Below, one piece after another: positions 23,150 through 34,214 of a stretch of 64,000 nucleotides of DNA (position 1 is its first letter; each line of letters starts with the position of its first letter). The notes under the pieces were generated by a model. The model ran no database searches, was not told the origin of the DNA, and saw only the letters and a list, made by a program, of their open reading frames with translations. The stretch is from Berghia stephanieae (taxonomy: Eukaryota > Mollusca > Gastropoda > Nudibranchia > Aeolidiidae). The translations under genes were made by a program, and so were the position numbers. The stretch is from NCBI GenBank assembly GCA_034508935.3, contig CM067446.1, positions 53,826,621 through 53,890,620 of the forward strand, read 5' to 3'.

Positions 23150-23425
23150 GATTACAGTAAGAAAGCGTTGTCCTCCTTGGAGCCGGAGTTTATCCCGGTT
23201 TCTGTAGTGTGAAATGGACAATAGCAATTGCCTGCAACCCCTTGCAAAGCACCTTCCACCAGATCTAGCAGTCCCAGTTACCCAAATCCTGCTGGGTGGA
23301 CAGGGGGGGGGGGGGGGTAAGAAAAAAAATATCCCCACTTCCCATTGGGATCGATCTTAGTCCCTTTTAGTGTGAAGCAAGTGTTCTACCAACTGAGCTA
23401 TTCTTTTGATTACAATGTTGTGAAC
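23150..23425 (-). mobile_element. tRNA-derived SINE (family 2), copy 2
   Basis: On the minus strand ATAGCTCAGTTGGTAGAACA (A box) and AAGATCGATCCC (B box) form a good tRNA-like head. A body with CAGCAGGATTTGGGTAACTG and CCGGGATAAACTCCGGCTCC follows. The head-to-tail arrangement with the copy 115 bp away suggests two insertions or a dimer. Confidence 0.78.
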
Positions 23426-25819
23426 AAATTAGGATGTTCTAGATTCAAATTGATGATATTGAATAACATGTGGATCATGCACTTGTATCAATGCTGGAAA
23501 GAGATAAATGATGAATCAGAAGGGTTCGAACTCAAGAGTTCACTGTTATGATTTGACTCTGCCTGCCTCAAAGAGAAAAGAGCAATGTATACCAATCTGA
23601 TCTTTTCACAAAAACACAAAAAGGTTGCTCCTTAATGATTGCAAGGAGTCAAAACATCAAATATCGCTCGTGTCTGTGAACAAATAATAAACCTATAAAC
23701 TACATATAAAGCCACATATAGGGATATTCTCTGGGATGAGACAGAATGTAAACTTAGGAAACTATGGAGAAAGAGCAGACCCTTTGAGATAGGAAAGTGC
23801 AGAAAAAAAAAGCAGTGAAATAATGTCACAATTTTTAGACAATTCTGATGAATTAGATTTTCAATAGTTAATGTCAGTCTTTTAGAGTCATGCCAATAGT
23901 CATGAATGTGTAGTGATTGAAAGATCAGATTCGTTTCATTCCTTGATAAGACAACATAAGATTTTAATACATTGTTACCCTTAATACTATAAACTTTAAT
24001 GTTTGGAAGACCCATGCAGTAACATTGAAATGACATTTTTGGTTTATGATTTTTGCTTACTGTTTCCATTCCTCACAATAGATAAAGTATAATCTAATTT
24101 TTAAAAAAAATATTTCATCTATTTTTTGATGAGTTTTTTTTTGGGGTCAAAAAGTATGAAAATTTTTGCCGCCACAGTTCATTATCTAAAAATATGTCTT
24201 GATAGATAAAGGCAGTTACATCCATGCAGTTTGATTAGTAGATATAATATGTGAATTTATCTGATTTCCCTAACTTCAGAAATTTTATTTTTATATACCC
24301 CTCCCTCATTATTGCTTGGGTCAACCTAGCATCAGTAATCATTTAATTTATAACATTGTCAGAAAATAAATGATCCATTGGAATAAGTCTTATCTCTTAC
24401 ATTTATTTAATATTGAAAATTTGCAGGGTCCCCTCTTGATATTTGATATTTTGTTATTAGGTCAACTGGGAGGAATTTTGTTTTCTTCAAGGAATGGAAA
24501 GATCTTCATTGCATGTTATTTGTTCACTGAATGAACCTTCTTGAATATGGATTGCCTTGTACCTGTTAGGTATTCTGTGGATTATATGGAGAAATGAATA
24601 AGAAGGCATTATCAATTGTTTCTTCCTTGAACTGCGATAAACAGCATTTTACATTTATATTCTATTTCAATTTAGTGAAACGGCCTTCACACCATTGTTG
24701 TCTAGTAAACTGGAGGTTTGTGCACTCTCTTGCCCTAACAACGTTTGGTCATTTTGTCCAAAATCAGGGTTGACTCAGCTCAACGCTGAAAGTTATTTAA
24801 ATTGGAGCCAAGTAGAGAAGGATAACTGATAAATTCTGAAAGAGTGGAGGGAAGCAAAAATCATACCACTTTTCAAGATAGTAAAGAAAAACATTAAGGA
24901 TTCTTAAATGATAAATCCTTTTTATATGTGAATACAAATTCTGAAATAGCCCGTTTTCACACTTTTACCATTCACAATGCACTCATCGTGTTCTAGAAAC
25001 ATGCAAAACAGATATGCCTTTTTTTTTTCTTTTTTTTTTTTTTTTTAGTTCTTTGTGGCGCTTTCGGTTTAAGGCAAATTTCATAGAAATTAGTTGTAGG
25101 ATTGATATTTAAATACCTGTCAAGCTTCTTTATCTTAATGAATACTTTGATATCATGAACTTATCTTTTTACCTTATAAATCAATTACTGTCGACAATAA
25201 AAGTGCATTGAAAAGAAAATTGAAAATGTTAAAATGTCAGCTTCTCCATACATTAATACACTCAACCTCAGGTTGACATGACTCATAAATTTTTTTTGAA
25301 TGTGCCAAAGATCTGAAATTGTGTATTTTAAACGGGGCTCATTCCCCCCCCCCCCATTCAGTCTGAGGTCGGAACTTATTTAATCTGATATTCTCTGCAA
25401 CCTTTTGATGTGTATTATTACAAACACCCTGCATGGCTTTCATTGATTAGAATTTTTTGGTCTTTGAAGACTAGAAAATATAGAGGTTCAGCTTTTACCA
25501 TTTTTTCCCTCTGAATATATTCATCATTTTTTGCTTATTAACCTTTTGCATGATCCTAAAATCAGACATTTGATAATGCTTGATTATCCTTCATGGAACA
25601 TTTTTATATTTTCTCTCTTTTTAGCTAACATTATTTACACTATCATTATATTTGTATCATATTGTTTATGGTTGGCTCAATCAACGCATAAAAAATCAAA
25701 CTCTTAATCAAATATTACCATTAGGATACAGGGTTTTTCTCTTATCTATGTCTTTCTTACATTATAGTGTATATAAATTCCTCCTATTCTCTTCTGATTG
25801 TCTCTTCGATGTCAAGCAG
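23426..25819 (+). other. DPF intron 6, remainder
   Basis: AT-rich, with a T homopolymer at 25019-25047 and a C run at 25347-25356. No supported gene or repeat boundary was seen. Confidence 0.5.
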
Positions 25820-25876
25820 ATGCACCGAAAACAAGTAAGAGGTCGAGGGGAGATACATCAACAAGCAGTAGTAAAG
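25820..25876 (+). CDS. DPF: DPF exon 7, short Ser/Thr/Lys linker exon
   Basis: The 57-nt exon lies between GATGTCAAGCAG and GTAAAC. It encodes DAPKTSKRSRGDTSTSSSK, a polar basic linker between the C2H2 finger and the PHD pair. Its length is a multiple of three and both junctions are phase 1, so it can be skipped without changing frame. It could be a regulated cassette exon. Confidence 0.82.
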
Positions 25877-27069
25877 GTAAACCCTCTCATGAATATTAGC
25901 CCTTCCTCAGGAGGTAACCAATCACACATTCCATTGCTATTGTTTTACTATTATTTGTATCTCATTAAATTTGACCTTTTTTTTTTTAGATTGCCAAATC
26001 CATACTATGGAGGATTTATTGGTCAAAGTAATACTTGACGTAATACTTGAAATACTGATCATTCTTTTTACAATTGATTTGATGACAGTCTAGCTTTTTT
26101 AACAATTTCAATAGCCTGTTTTGTTGCATTTTTTGTGCAAGTTATTGCATTTTACAAACTGACTAATCACTACTTTTATATATACTATTTCAATGCATTT
26201 TGTCACTAATATTCACTGGAGAGGATGTATCCACTAACCTTTCTTTTCTTATCTTTGATCTGCTTTTACATTTACAACGATAGCATTTTTTGTAAAGGTT
26301 TTCTTTTGAATATCAACAATAATATACAATAATTGTCAGCAACAGAAAAATATTAAAAGGATAAAGATGAAAGAAATTTTAGAAAATAAATATGTTGCAG
26401 CCTCTTCCAATTCTTTACTTGTTTGCATTAAGCATTTTGTCACCGATGCATTGGCTTCAAAGTTAAGATTTAGAGTTGGGTGGAACATTGTGAGGAATTA
26501 AAAGAGAATGTTTAGTACCATCTACTCCTTTATATATATTTATACGAGGAGGTTGATACCTAGTCTCGTATTTAGAGTGCTCGATAATATTGATTAGATC
26601 ATATATAAAATTGGAGAACGAACTCAAATTGCTAGCCAAAATGGTCATTTCAATACTATCCATATCTCGTCAGTCGTCGGAATGGAGGAATAGAAGGCCC
26701 TTAGCTTGACTTAGAAGTTGGTTTATATTCGTTTCCTTGTTATTGTTAGCTGGTGTTTTGACCTTTTGTTGTTGGTTGGGCTTGTATATGCTCTTGTAAG
26801 TGTGTGCGTGTCTGGTATGGTGATATGCATACATCAGTTGGGGGGGGGGGTGGTAAGGAAGGGGGGAAGGTGTTTACAAGGGAGGGGTGAAAGGTTTCGG
26901 GGTTTTTTAAGGGGGCGAGGAAATCATGTGCTGGTGCAGAGGGTATTTATTTTTTCTTTTGTTTTTTTTTATCTTGAATTTATTTGAGTGTCTGCATATT
27001 GTCGTAAATTCTGATCTTTTGTTTTTGGTGTTTGTGGTTATGTAAGATAAGAGTATTTCTAATTTTTCT

Positions 27070-27870
27070 GTGAGACACAGGTTGCATGGTAATGTTCCGC
27101 ATTGGTGGGGGTTGCGAACACAACTGGACAATCTTGATTTCCTTATGAAATTGTACTCTTGTCTCACAACGACAGGCAGATGCAGGACAAAACAACTCTC
27201 CTCGCTACAATGTCAGCAAGCACAAATTTCAAAATCAATTGCAGGAAGACAAAGGTGATGAAGTTTCACCCAAACATCAGTCATATTGAGTGGAAGTGGA
27301 GAGCTTATCAGAGGGGAGTGGGAGTCATCTACCTTCTAGGGAAGTGTGGTGGACAAAAAAGGGGGTACAGACCGAGAATGTAACATCTAGGATAGATAAA
27401 GCCTGAGCAGCCTTCATCTTGCTGAAAAACATTTGGGCTTCAGAAGTTAGCCATTTTCAACACAGATATTAAGTCAGTTCTCTTTTTTGGATCGGAAATA
27501 TGGAGAACAGTAGTAACTATACTAAATAAGATACAAACATTTCTGAAATCGTGTCCGAGGTAGATCAGCAACATAAAGTGGCTAGAGAAGATAACAAATG
27601 AAGAGCTGTGGGCAATATGCAGGACAGGTGATGGTTGAGCAGCAGATCCAACCAAGCAAATGGGGCTGGATGCAAATGACAGGTTCTGCTATCAAACCCT
27701 TCAGGGGAAAGCAAAGTATCAGCTGGACGCTCTGCACTTAGGTTGAACTGAAGGAGGTGGGGACAACACATAAGGAACTAGAGAGAGCAGCCCAGAATCA
27801 TGTCTGATGAGGAGTGTCATTGATGGCATTTGCTTCTGGGGGAGCGAAAGGCCTAAGTAAGTAAATGTAA
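27070..27870 (+). mobile_element. Decayed LINE fragment (late RT to C terminus)
   Basis: Plus-strand translations show DRQMQDKTTLLATMSASTN and KINCRKTKVMKF, the region just after the RT catalytic core. Later pieces include ICRTGDG near 27620 and an end of the GLDANDRFCYQTLQGKAKYQ type. A TAAGTAAGTAAA tail follows near 27855. Several frame changes and stops show it is dead. It lies in DPF intron 7. Confidence 0.7.
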
Positions 27871-29039
27871 AGAATAGACCCAGGTGCCAGCAACAAAATT
27901 ACTCTGGATAATAGACTGTGAGTAATCTGAAATGAAATGACTTATATGATACCTGAATAAGAAAAGTATCCTAAAACTCCAAGCAAATCACAACATTCTT
28001 ATTGATTCAGATCAGTTCTAAAAGAATAGGTCTTGCTAACCACAGCAATCAACACGCTTGAAGTAATGCAAAAGGTCGGTAAGAGGTAACAAACGCATCT
28101 TGTAGACTTAAAATTCAGCAAAGCATTCAATGGATATGCACATCGACTTCTGCCATTCAAGCCTGAATGAGTTGGCATAAGAAATATCACTCAATGTTGG
28201 GATCAAACTTCCGTAATGCAGTATTCGCAAACTCAGTTTGATTAAGATAATCTGATGTTCTCACTCTAAATGATGTCAAACATCTCTTTTGACATCTCGT
28301 ATTCAATCATAAACTTAGCAACAGAATAATTAACATTTATGACTTAAATTTAAATGTTTTGTTTCTCTTTTTTTTGTTTTTTTCTTATTGTTCATATGTT
28401 CATTGTTCCTTTTAAAAAAATTTAATTTAAAATCAGTTCCTTTAAAGGTTTCGAGTCTCTCCAGTTTATTCTTCCAACTTAGTTTTCCTCCTCTCCCCCA
28501 CTTTTCATTTTCATTAATGATACTTGGATTTCAAAGTCTTTTTCCTGTTAAGTCGTGGACATGGAGGAGTGGGATTATTGTGCTTTAGTTTAAAGTTGTC
28601 CTCCATTTCTCATTGACTTTTTCTGTTCATTTGTGGGTAACTACAATTTCATAAAGACTACATACGTGTGTTTATTGTCACCAATCTGTATCACATTAGA
28701 CCAATTTGTTGGGAGTTTCTTCTTTTTCTTTTCATATGTCTCAATTAATTTTGATTAGCCTTTTACTTAACACTGATACATTATTAACGCAGGCCTGTAA
28801 ATCTTCCGACTATTGTCAGATTTCTGACAGTACGATTTTGCTCTATATATTCTGTAAAGTGCTAATATTTTTATTTTTTAAAAATTAATAGTAAAAATAA
28901 AATTCGTAACGTCAAAGAACAGAACCAACAAAAGAGAAAATAAAGGTTAAATTTCATTCCTCGAAAAAGGCAGAAACTTTTTATTTGTCGCACCAAAGAC
29001 AAAACAAAACTAGACCATCTCAAAGTTAGCTATATTATT

Positions 29040-29240
29040 ATGCCACCTACACACTCCGCTAGACGTGAGTGTATCCACTGCGTGCCTACCTACTGTGCCA
29101 CAGGCAGCGAGAGAGGATCGCCGCAAGTTCGCGTGAGTCATCTAACACATACCTAGTCAGTAAATAACTAGCCCGCACGTCGTGTGTCGTGACCGGGCTG
29201 TTTCTCTCTATTTTGCTACCGACACACATGCATTTCTCCG
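29040..29240. promoter_or_regulatory. CpG-dense patch in DPF intron 7
   Basis: The segment contains clustered CG dinucleotides (GCGAGAG, GATCGCCGCAAGTTCGCGTG, CCCGCACGTCGTG) in otherwise CpG-poor DNA, about 0.7 kb before the first PHD exon. It might be an internal promoter, an enhancer or a young repeat. There is no ORF. Confidence 0.3.
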
Positions 29241-29425
29241 TCTTTCTTTTCTCCTTCCAATGGTCTCATTGTTAACCGGAAAAAAAAATAAGTTGAAATA
29301 ATTATTTTTCTTCGAAATATTTATATTCTTCTTTGAAAGCTGTCAGCGGAAGCATTCTTTCCTCACGACCGTGACTGTTTTAATTTTTCTCTTTTTCCTT
29401 CTTCACACAAAACCACAACACCACC

Positions 29426-29551
29426 TCTTCTTCTTCTTCTTCTTCTTCTTCTTCTCTTCTTTCTTCTTCTTCTTCTTCTTCTTCTTCTTCTTCTTCTTCT
29501 TCTTTCTTCTTCTTCTTTTTCTTCTTCTTCTTCTTCTTCTTCTTCTTTTTT
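29426..29551. repeat. (TTC)n microsatellite
   Basis: About 125 bp of TTC with short interruptions, 370 bp before exon 8. The polyphenylalanine and polyleucine frames are artefacts. Confidence 0.95.
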
Positions 29552-29924
29552 TAAATAAAAGAATTAATCCAAATAAACGAAAGGATCAGCTTAAAAATTT
29601 AACACAAAAAAGAATGGGAGCGAAGATACGCAGCTTCTCGTGTCAATCACTAGATACACAGCCTTCAAAAAGGTGGGAATTGTTCTCTTCCTTTCATTTT
29701 ACAACTAACTCAGACCTTGGCCCAGAAATGTGGGATTTTTTTTTGTACCATAAAATAAGGACCTCTATAAATGAGTTGGGGAAAGTGACAGGATTGACTA
29801 GTCAATTGACATGTCATATCTGTGTTATTAATTAATCCATATTTTTGTCCTGTTGGTCTATTTCCAATTTTTTCACCAACCATTTACAGGCCTGTTAACG
29901 ATTGATTTCATTCACCCATTTCAG

Positions 29925-30068
29925 TGACAAAGGCCCCTCCTACACCAGTGGAGCCACAGAAAGTATCAGCAAACAACTACTGTGACTTTTGTCTGGGTGA
30001 TGCCACAGAAAACAAAAAGACCAAAGTAGCAGAGGAACTTGTCTCTTGCAGTGACTGTGGTCGCTCTG
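29925..30068 (+). CDS. DPF: DPF exon 8, first PHD finger
   Basis: The acceptor CACCCATTTCAG is followed by [15 protein letters not shown], then [18 protein letters not shown] and [13 protein letters not shown], closely matching vertebrate DPF PHD1. Visible zinc ligands are CxxC in YCDFC and CxxC in SCSDC. In known DPFs this finger reads acylated H3K14. The donor is GTAAGA, phase 1. Confidence 0.96.
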
Positions 30069-31209
30069 GTAAGAAAATCATTTTGTTGCATAAAACTGGT
30101 TTTATTTTTAGAATGATTGACATGATGTGACATTATGGTTTGTTTGTTGTTTTCCAAAAAACACACACCCCATTACTTAAAAGTTTCATTATATTTCCCA
30201 TATTAAAATCAGCTACCTTTACTTGATTTTTTAATACACTTTAGCAATAAAATCTCGAACAGGAATATCTGCATATCTCGAAATCATGGAAATCTCAAAC
30301 TCGATACAATTCCCTGTTTTAATCCCTCTATTTTGTTAATATTGGCAACACGAAAATCTCGAACACTTTCCAAGGCCAACACGGAAATCTTGAACAAATT
30401 GGACATTCCCATGCACGTCCATTGAATTTTTTTTCTTTTTGCGAATTGTTTGTGTTGAACAGAAATGAAAGATGCCATCACTCTCCACTGCTATTTATTT
30501 CTTCATAAAATCGGATCACTTAGTTATACTGCTGGAACCGAGCAAGTGACTGACAACAGCAGCTGCATGCTGTAAAATTGGCTACCTGGACGGGGATTTC
30601 CCTTTTTGAGGGGTTAAGACACAAAGTATTGCATTTTCGTGATGTAATATAACACCATATCTAGATGACCACTTACATTACAATAATATGAACTTATGGA
30701 ACAGACAGTACTACTGTCACTTGTTATGTTGGTTCTTTTTTCGTTTTATTGTGATTATTCTGATAGGTTTTATAAGCAATTTAAAATCCCTACTATTTAA
30801 AAATATTTTGTTGTTGTGCGGACAATAAAAAATTCAAATCTTTAAAATCAGACGTTGGATTCCGAAACTAATTAATGCTTTGTCTTGTCTTAACATTTTT
30901 ACACACAGTAAAACATTAATTTCCCGGTTCAACACATTTTAACTACGTTTTTAATGGTCATAAATGTAATGGGCTGGACATAAGGTATGTTCTCTTCATT
31001 TGTATTTTGTATTGTATTTAAAAGATATGGAGATAAGTGGATTAAACAATTTAACACACTCCTAAAGAACATATAAAGCAATATATTGTGTGTAGGTTTT
31101 ACTTCACTATTCCAAATAGAAACAAAACCATCGTCATTACACCAAACACCAACACCATCACAGTGGCGTAGTAGATAATACAAGCAATGAATATGGTAGA
31201 AAAAGGCAT

Positions 31210-31340
<131 letters not shown>

Positions 31341-31728
31341 ACATACAAACGTAAAAGACAGGCTAAGAGAAATGCATCACATTCACACTACACATAATTC
31401 ATATCACTGACAACAACGATATAACATCAACAGCTAGTACAGATAGTATTCCACAAAGGCAAGTTTGACTGGGGAAAATAAGAAGAGGGGGGGGGGGGGA
31501 GGGAGTACTGAAACATAGCCAAGATAGAGAAAATAATAGTGGCACCTCCTAGGAATTTACAGATATTTAGACATCATTCTCAATATTCACAGGGTACAAG
31601 TAGTGCAGCTGGTGAATAAAACCTTCCCACATCAATCAACAGAGACATGAATGAAACAAACCCATTCATTTCATATTTCTTAAATCAGTAACAGATGTCT
31701 TTATGAACTATTATTGTAGGGCTACTTG

Positions 31729-31854
<126 letters not shown>

Positions 31855-33176
31855 GTTCCTGTACTACAATAAGTATGACTTCTTCACTCCTTTACCATAT
31901 TCGTGGGAACTTTTAATGATAAAACAGTAGAATTGGTGTAGTAAAGTGTTCCATGGTCAGTGGGGAGTTCAGGAAATGATTACGACATTTTTACATTGTG
32001 TAACTGGTCCAAATTCATCACCCACGATAGCCTAGACATCTCATAGACTGCTAGATATTCCCAGTGAAATTTGATACCCCACCCCTACACTTGTTACATA
32101 TTTGTTGAACTGAATTAACATTAGCGCAACAGAAAGTAGACAGTTTGTACTATGTACTATTGTGAATAATAATAAATTGCAACGTCTGATTATTGTTGTA
32201 GGGATTCCAGAAACATTTGATTTAAATGATAAATGGAGTGAAAATGTGAGTCTACTTTGCTGTCTTCCTGAGAAAGAATTATACTGATGATACCTATGAT
32301 ATTTAGTCCACTGTGTGAGGGGGATTTCAATCTATAACATGAGTGATATGGGTTTACATTTAAGATAATTGTCACTTGGCTATGCCATTATTTATCAGAC
32401 CAATTAGACTACTTGCTTCACTGACTGCAGGCACGTGCCATACCAGAGCGCAGGTAAAGTGAAGGAGAGTAGTGACCTCTTGACCTAGCATCTCAACTAA
32501 GTGATCCGCTGGTAAACCACTGTGTCTCCCATAGCGTTAAGTGTCAGTCAATGTGTTACGCGTGCATGTGTGTGCCATATATGTGTGTGGGTGCGCATGC
32601 TGAACTGAGGGGGAATGGCGAAGCATGTTTAGCCAGGGTCTTACGCACACCGCCTATCACTCCATCGACCTCTTTTATTAGACGGTGTTACCTCGTGTTC
32701 CAGTACCATAGCAAACTGACCAGTACCGTTGGGACAAGACTAGTAAGGCAGTGATTGCCTTAGGCCGTAACTGTTATGTATTAAAATTACACAAATGATT
32801 AGGGGTGGGGAAGATGGGGTGAGGGCATTATCATAGATGATACTGTGTGAGGGCAATGCCATTTCTCTTTAGTCCGCTATGGGTGAAGGTGAGAGGGAAA
32901 AGCATTAAGTTAGGAGTGATAGAGTATGAATGTGTAATCCACAATATGATATTTTGTTAAGCACATTTCTGTAATTGAACAAGACAAGACGCACTAAACG
33001 CAACACCAGTGAAAACTCTCTTCATAGTTGTGTAAAAGATGGCAGATAAAAGGAAATTGAATTGTCTCACTCTCGACTCTTTACATAGTTCACAATAAAT
33101 GGAGTAATCATTATAATGTGACTTTTATCAAGACCACCCACATTTACCTCCCTCATATTCGTATTCTTTGTAAGAA

Positions 33177-33345
33177 ATATTGCAGTGCCCTCCGTACTAA
33201 AGTCACAACAAGATCTTGACAGCCTCAAAACTCTGGCCCAGGACCTTGGCCAAGGGTTATATTGCAGTGTCCTCCGTACTAAAGTCACAACAAGATCTTG
33301 ACAGCCTCATAACTCTGGCCCAGGACCGTGACCAATGGAAACAAC
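33177..33345 (+). repeat. 81-bp tandem duplication within a LINE C-terminal remnant
   Basis: CCTCCGTACTAAAGTCACAA through CTGGCCCAGGACC occurs twice with few differences. Translated, each unit includes SLxTLAQD, and the second continues RDQWKQQ, the end-of-ORF2 signature LAQDRDxW of LINEs, so the duplicated unit is probably LINE-derived. Confidence 0.7.
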
Positions 33346-33407
33346 AACACTGATGGAGAGAGCAGCTATACTCATCGACTATGACATAATCAAACAATTC
33401 TCAGCAA

Positions 33408-33660
33408 TCATCAATCGGACAGCGTGGCTCAGCAGTACTGTCTTTGCTTCCTACCCGAAAGGTACCGAGTTCGATCGCCGGCCGCTGCGCTGTGTGGCCT
33501 TGAGCAAGTCACCTCGCCCTAGCTTAATTTGCTGCGCTGCATTGCGGATGATGCCTGGGTTATTCCAGTCTTCCCTTGGAATAGACCCTAGAGAAAAATT
33601 TCCCCTATGGGATGAATAAGGGAATTTTATTTTTTAAATTTATTTATTTTACTACTATTA
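33408..33660 (+). mobile_element. tRNA-derived SINE (family 3)
   Basis: The head reads CAGCGTGGCTCAGCAGTACT (A box) and CGAGTTCGATCGCCGG (B box). GGCCTTGAGCAAGTCACC follows, a motif common in animal tRNA-SINE bodies, and then a body ending GGGATGAATAAGGGAATTTT with an AT-rich tail. It lies about 215 bp upstream of exon 9. Confidence 0.82.
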
Positions 33661-33874
33661 CTACTATCCTTTGTAAAATACTCAACACGGAAATCTCGAA
33701 CAAATAGGCCCGGTCCCGACTTGTTCCGTGCTCGAGTGTTTTTTTTGTTTGTTTTTTCAATTTTAACGTTAGTGCCAGCTTATTTATGAAATGAAAGGAT
33801 AACTGTAAGAATTTTCTATTAAGAGTCTTGAAGTGTTTTATTAATGATATTACCTTCTTTTTTTTTTCTTTCAG

Positions 33875-33987
33875 GTCACCCTACTTGCCTGCAGTTTACA
33901 GACAACATGATTATTTCGGTCAAAAAATATCCCTGGCAGTGCATTGAATGCAAGTCTTGTGGTCTATGTGGCACCTCTGACAATGAT
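33875..33987 (+). CDS. DPF: DPF exon 9, end of PHD1 and start of PHD2
   Basis: The acceptor TTTCTTTCAG is followed by [20 protein letters not shown] and [18 protein letters not shown], matching the vertebrate stretch HPSCLQFTPVM...WQCIECKCCNICGTSEND. It supplies the last PHD1 ligands and the first of PHD2. The donor GTAAGG gives phase 0. Confidence 0.97.
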
Positions 33988-34049
33988 GTAAGGAATTCAT
34001 ATTTTAATAATATCAGCTGCTGTTTTTACTATTCCCAGAGTGCTGCATG

Positions 34050-34085
34050 TGATTTCCATTCTTCTTCTTCTTCTTCTTCTTCGTC
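34050..34085. repeat. Short (TTC)n tract
   Basis: About ten TTC units just inside DPF intron 9. Confidence 0.8.
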
Positions 34086-34214
34086 TTGTGGAAACCTCCA
34101 ATATTGTCGAGGATCACTCCACAGTTTGTAGTGTTTTACATTTTAAACTTGCTAAAACTCTGCACATAATACTAATTAAAAAAAAAAAACAAAAAAAAAA
34201 CATAGATTAAAAAG

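Noticed and set aside
27999-28190. Minus-strand 63-codon frame near the LINE fragment
   Set aside because: No similarity recognised and no splice context.
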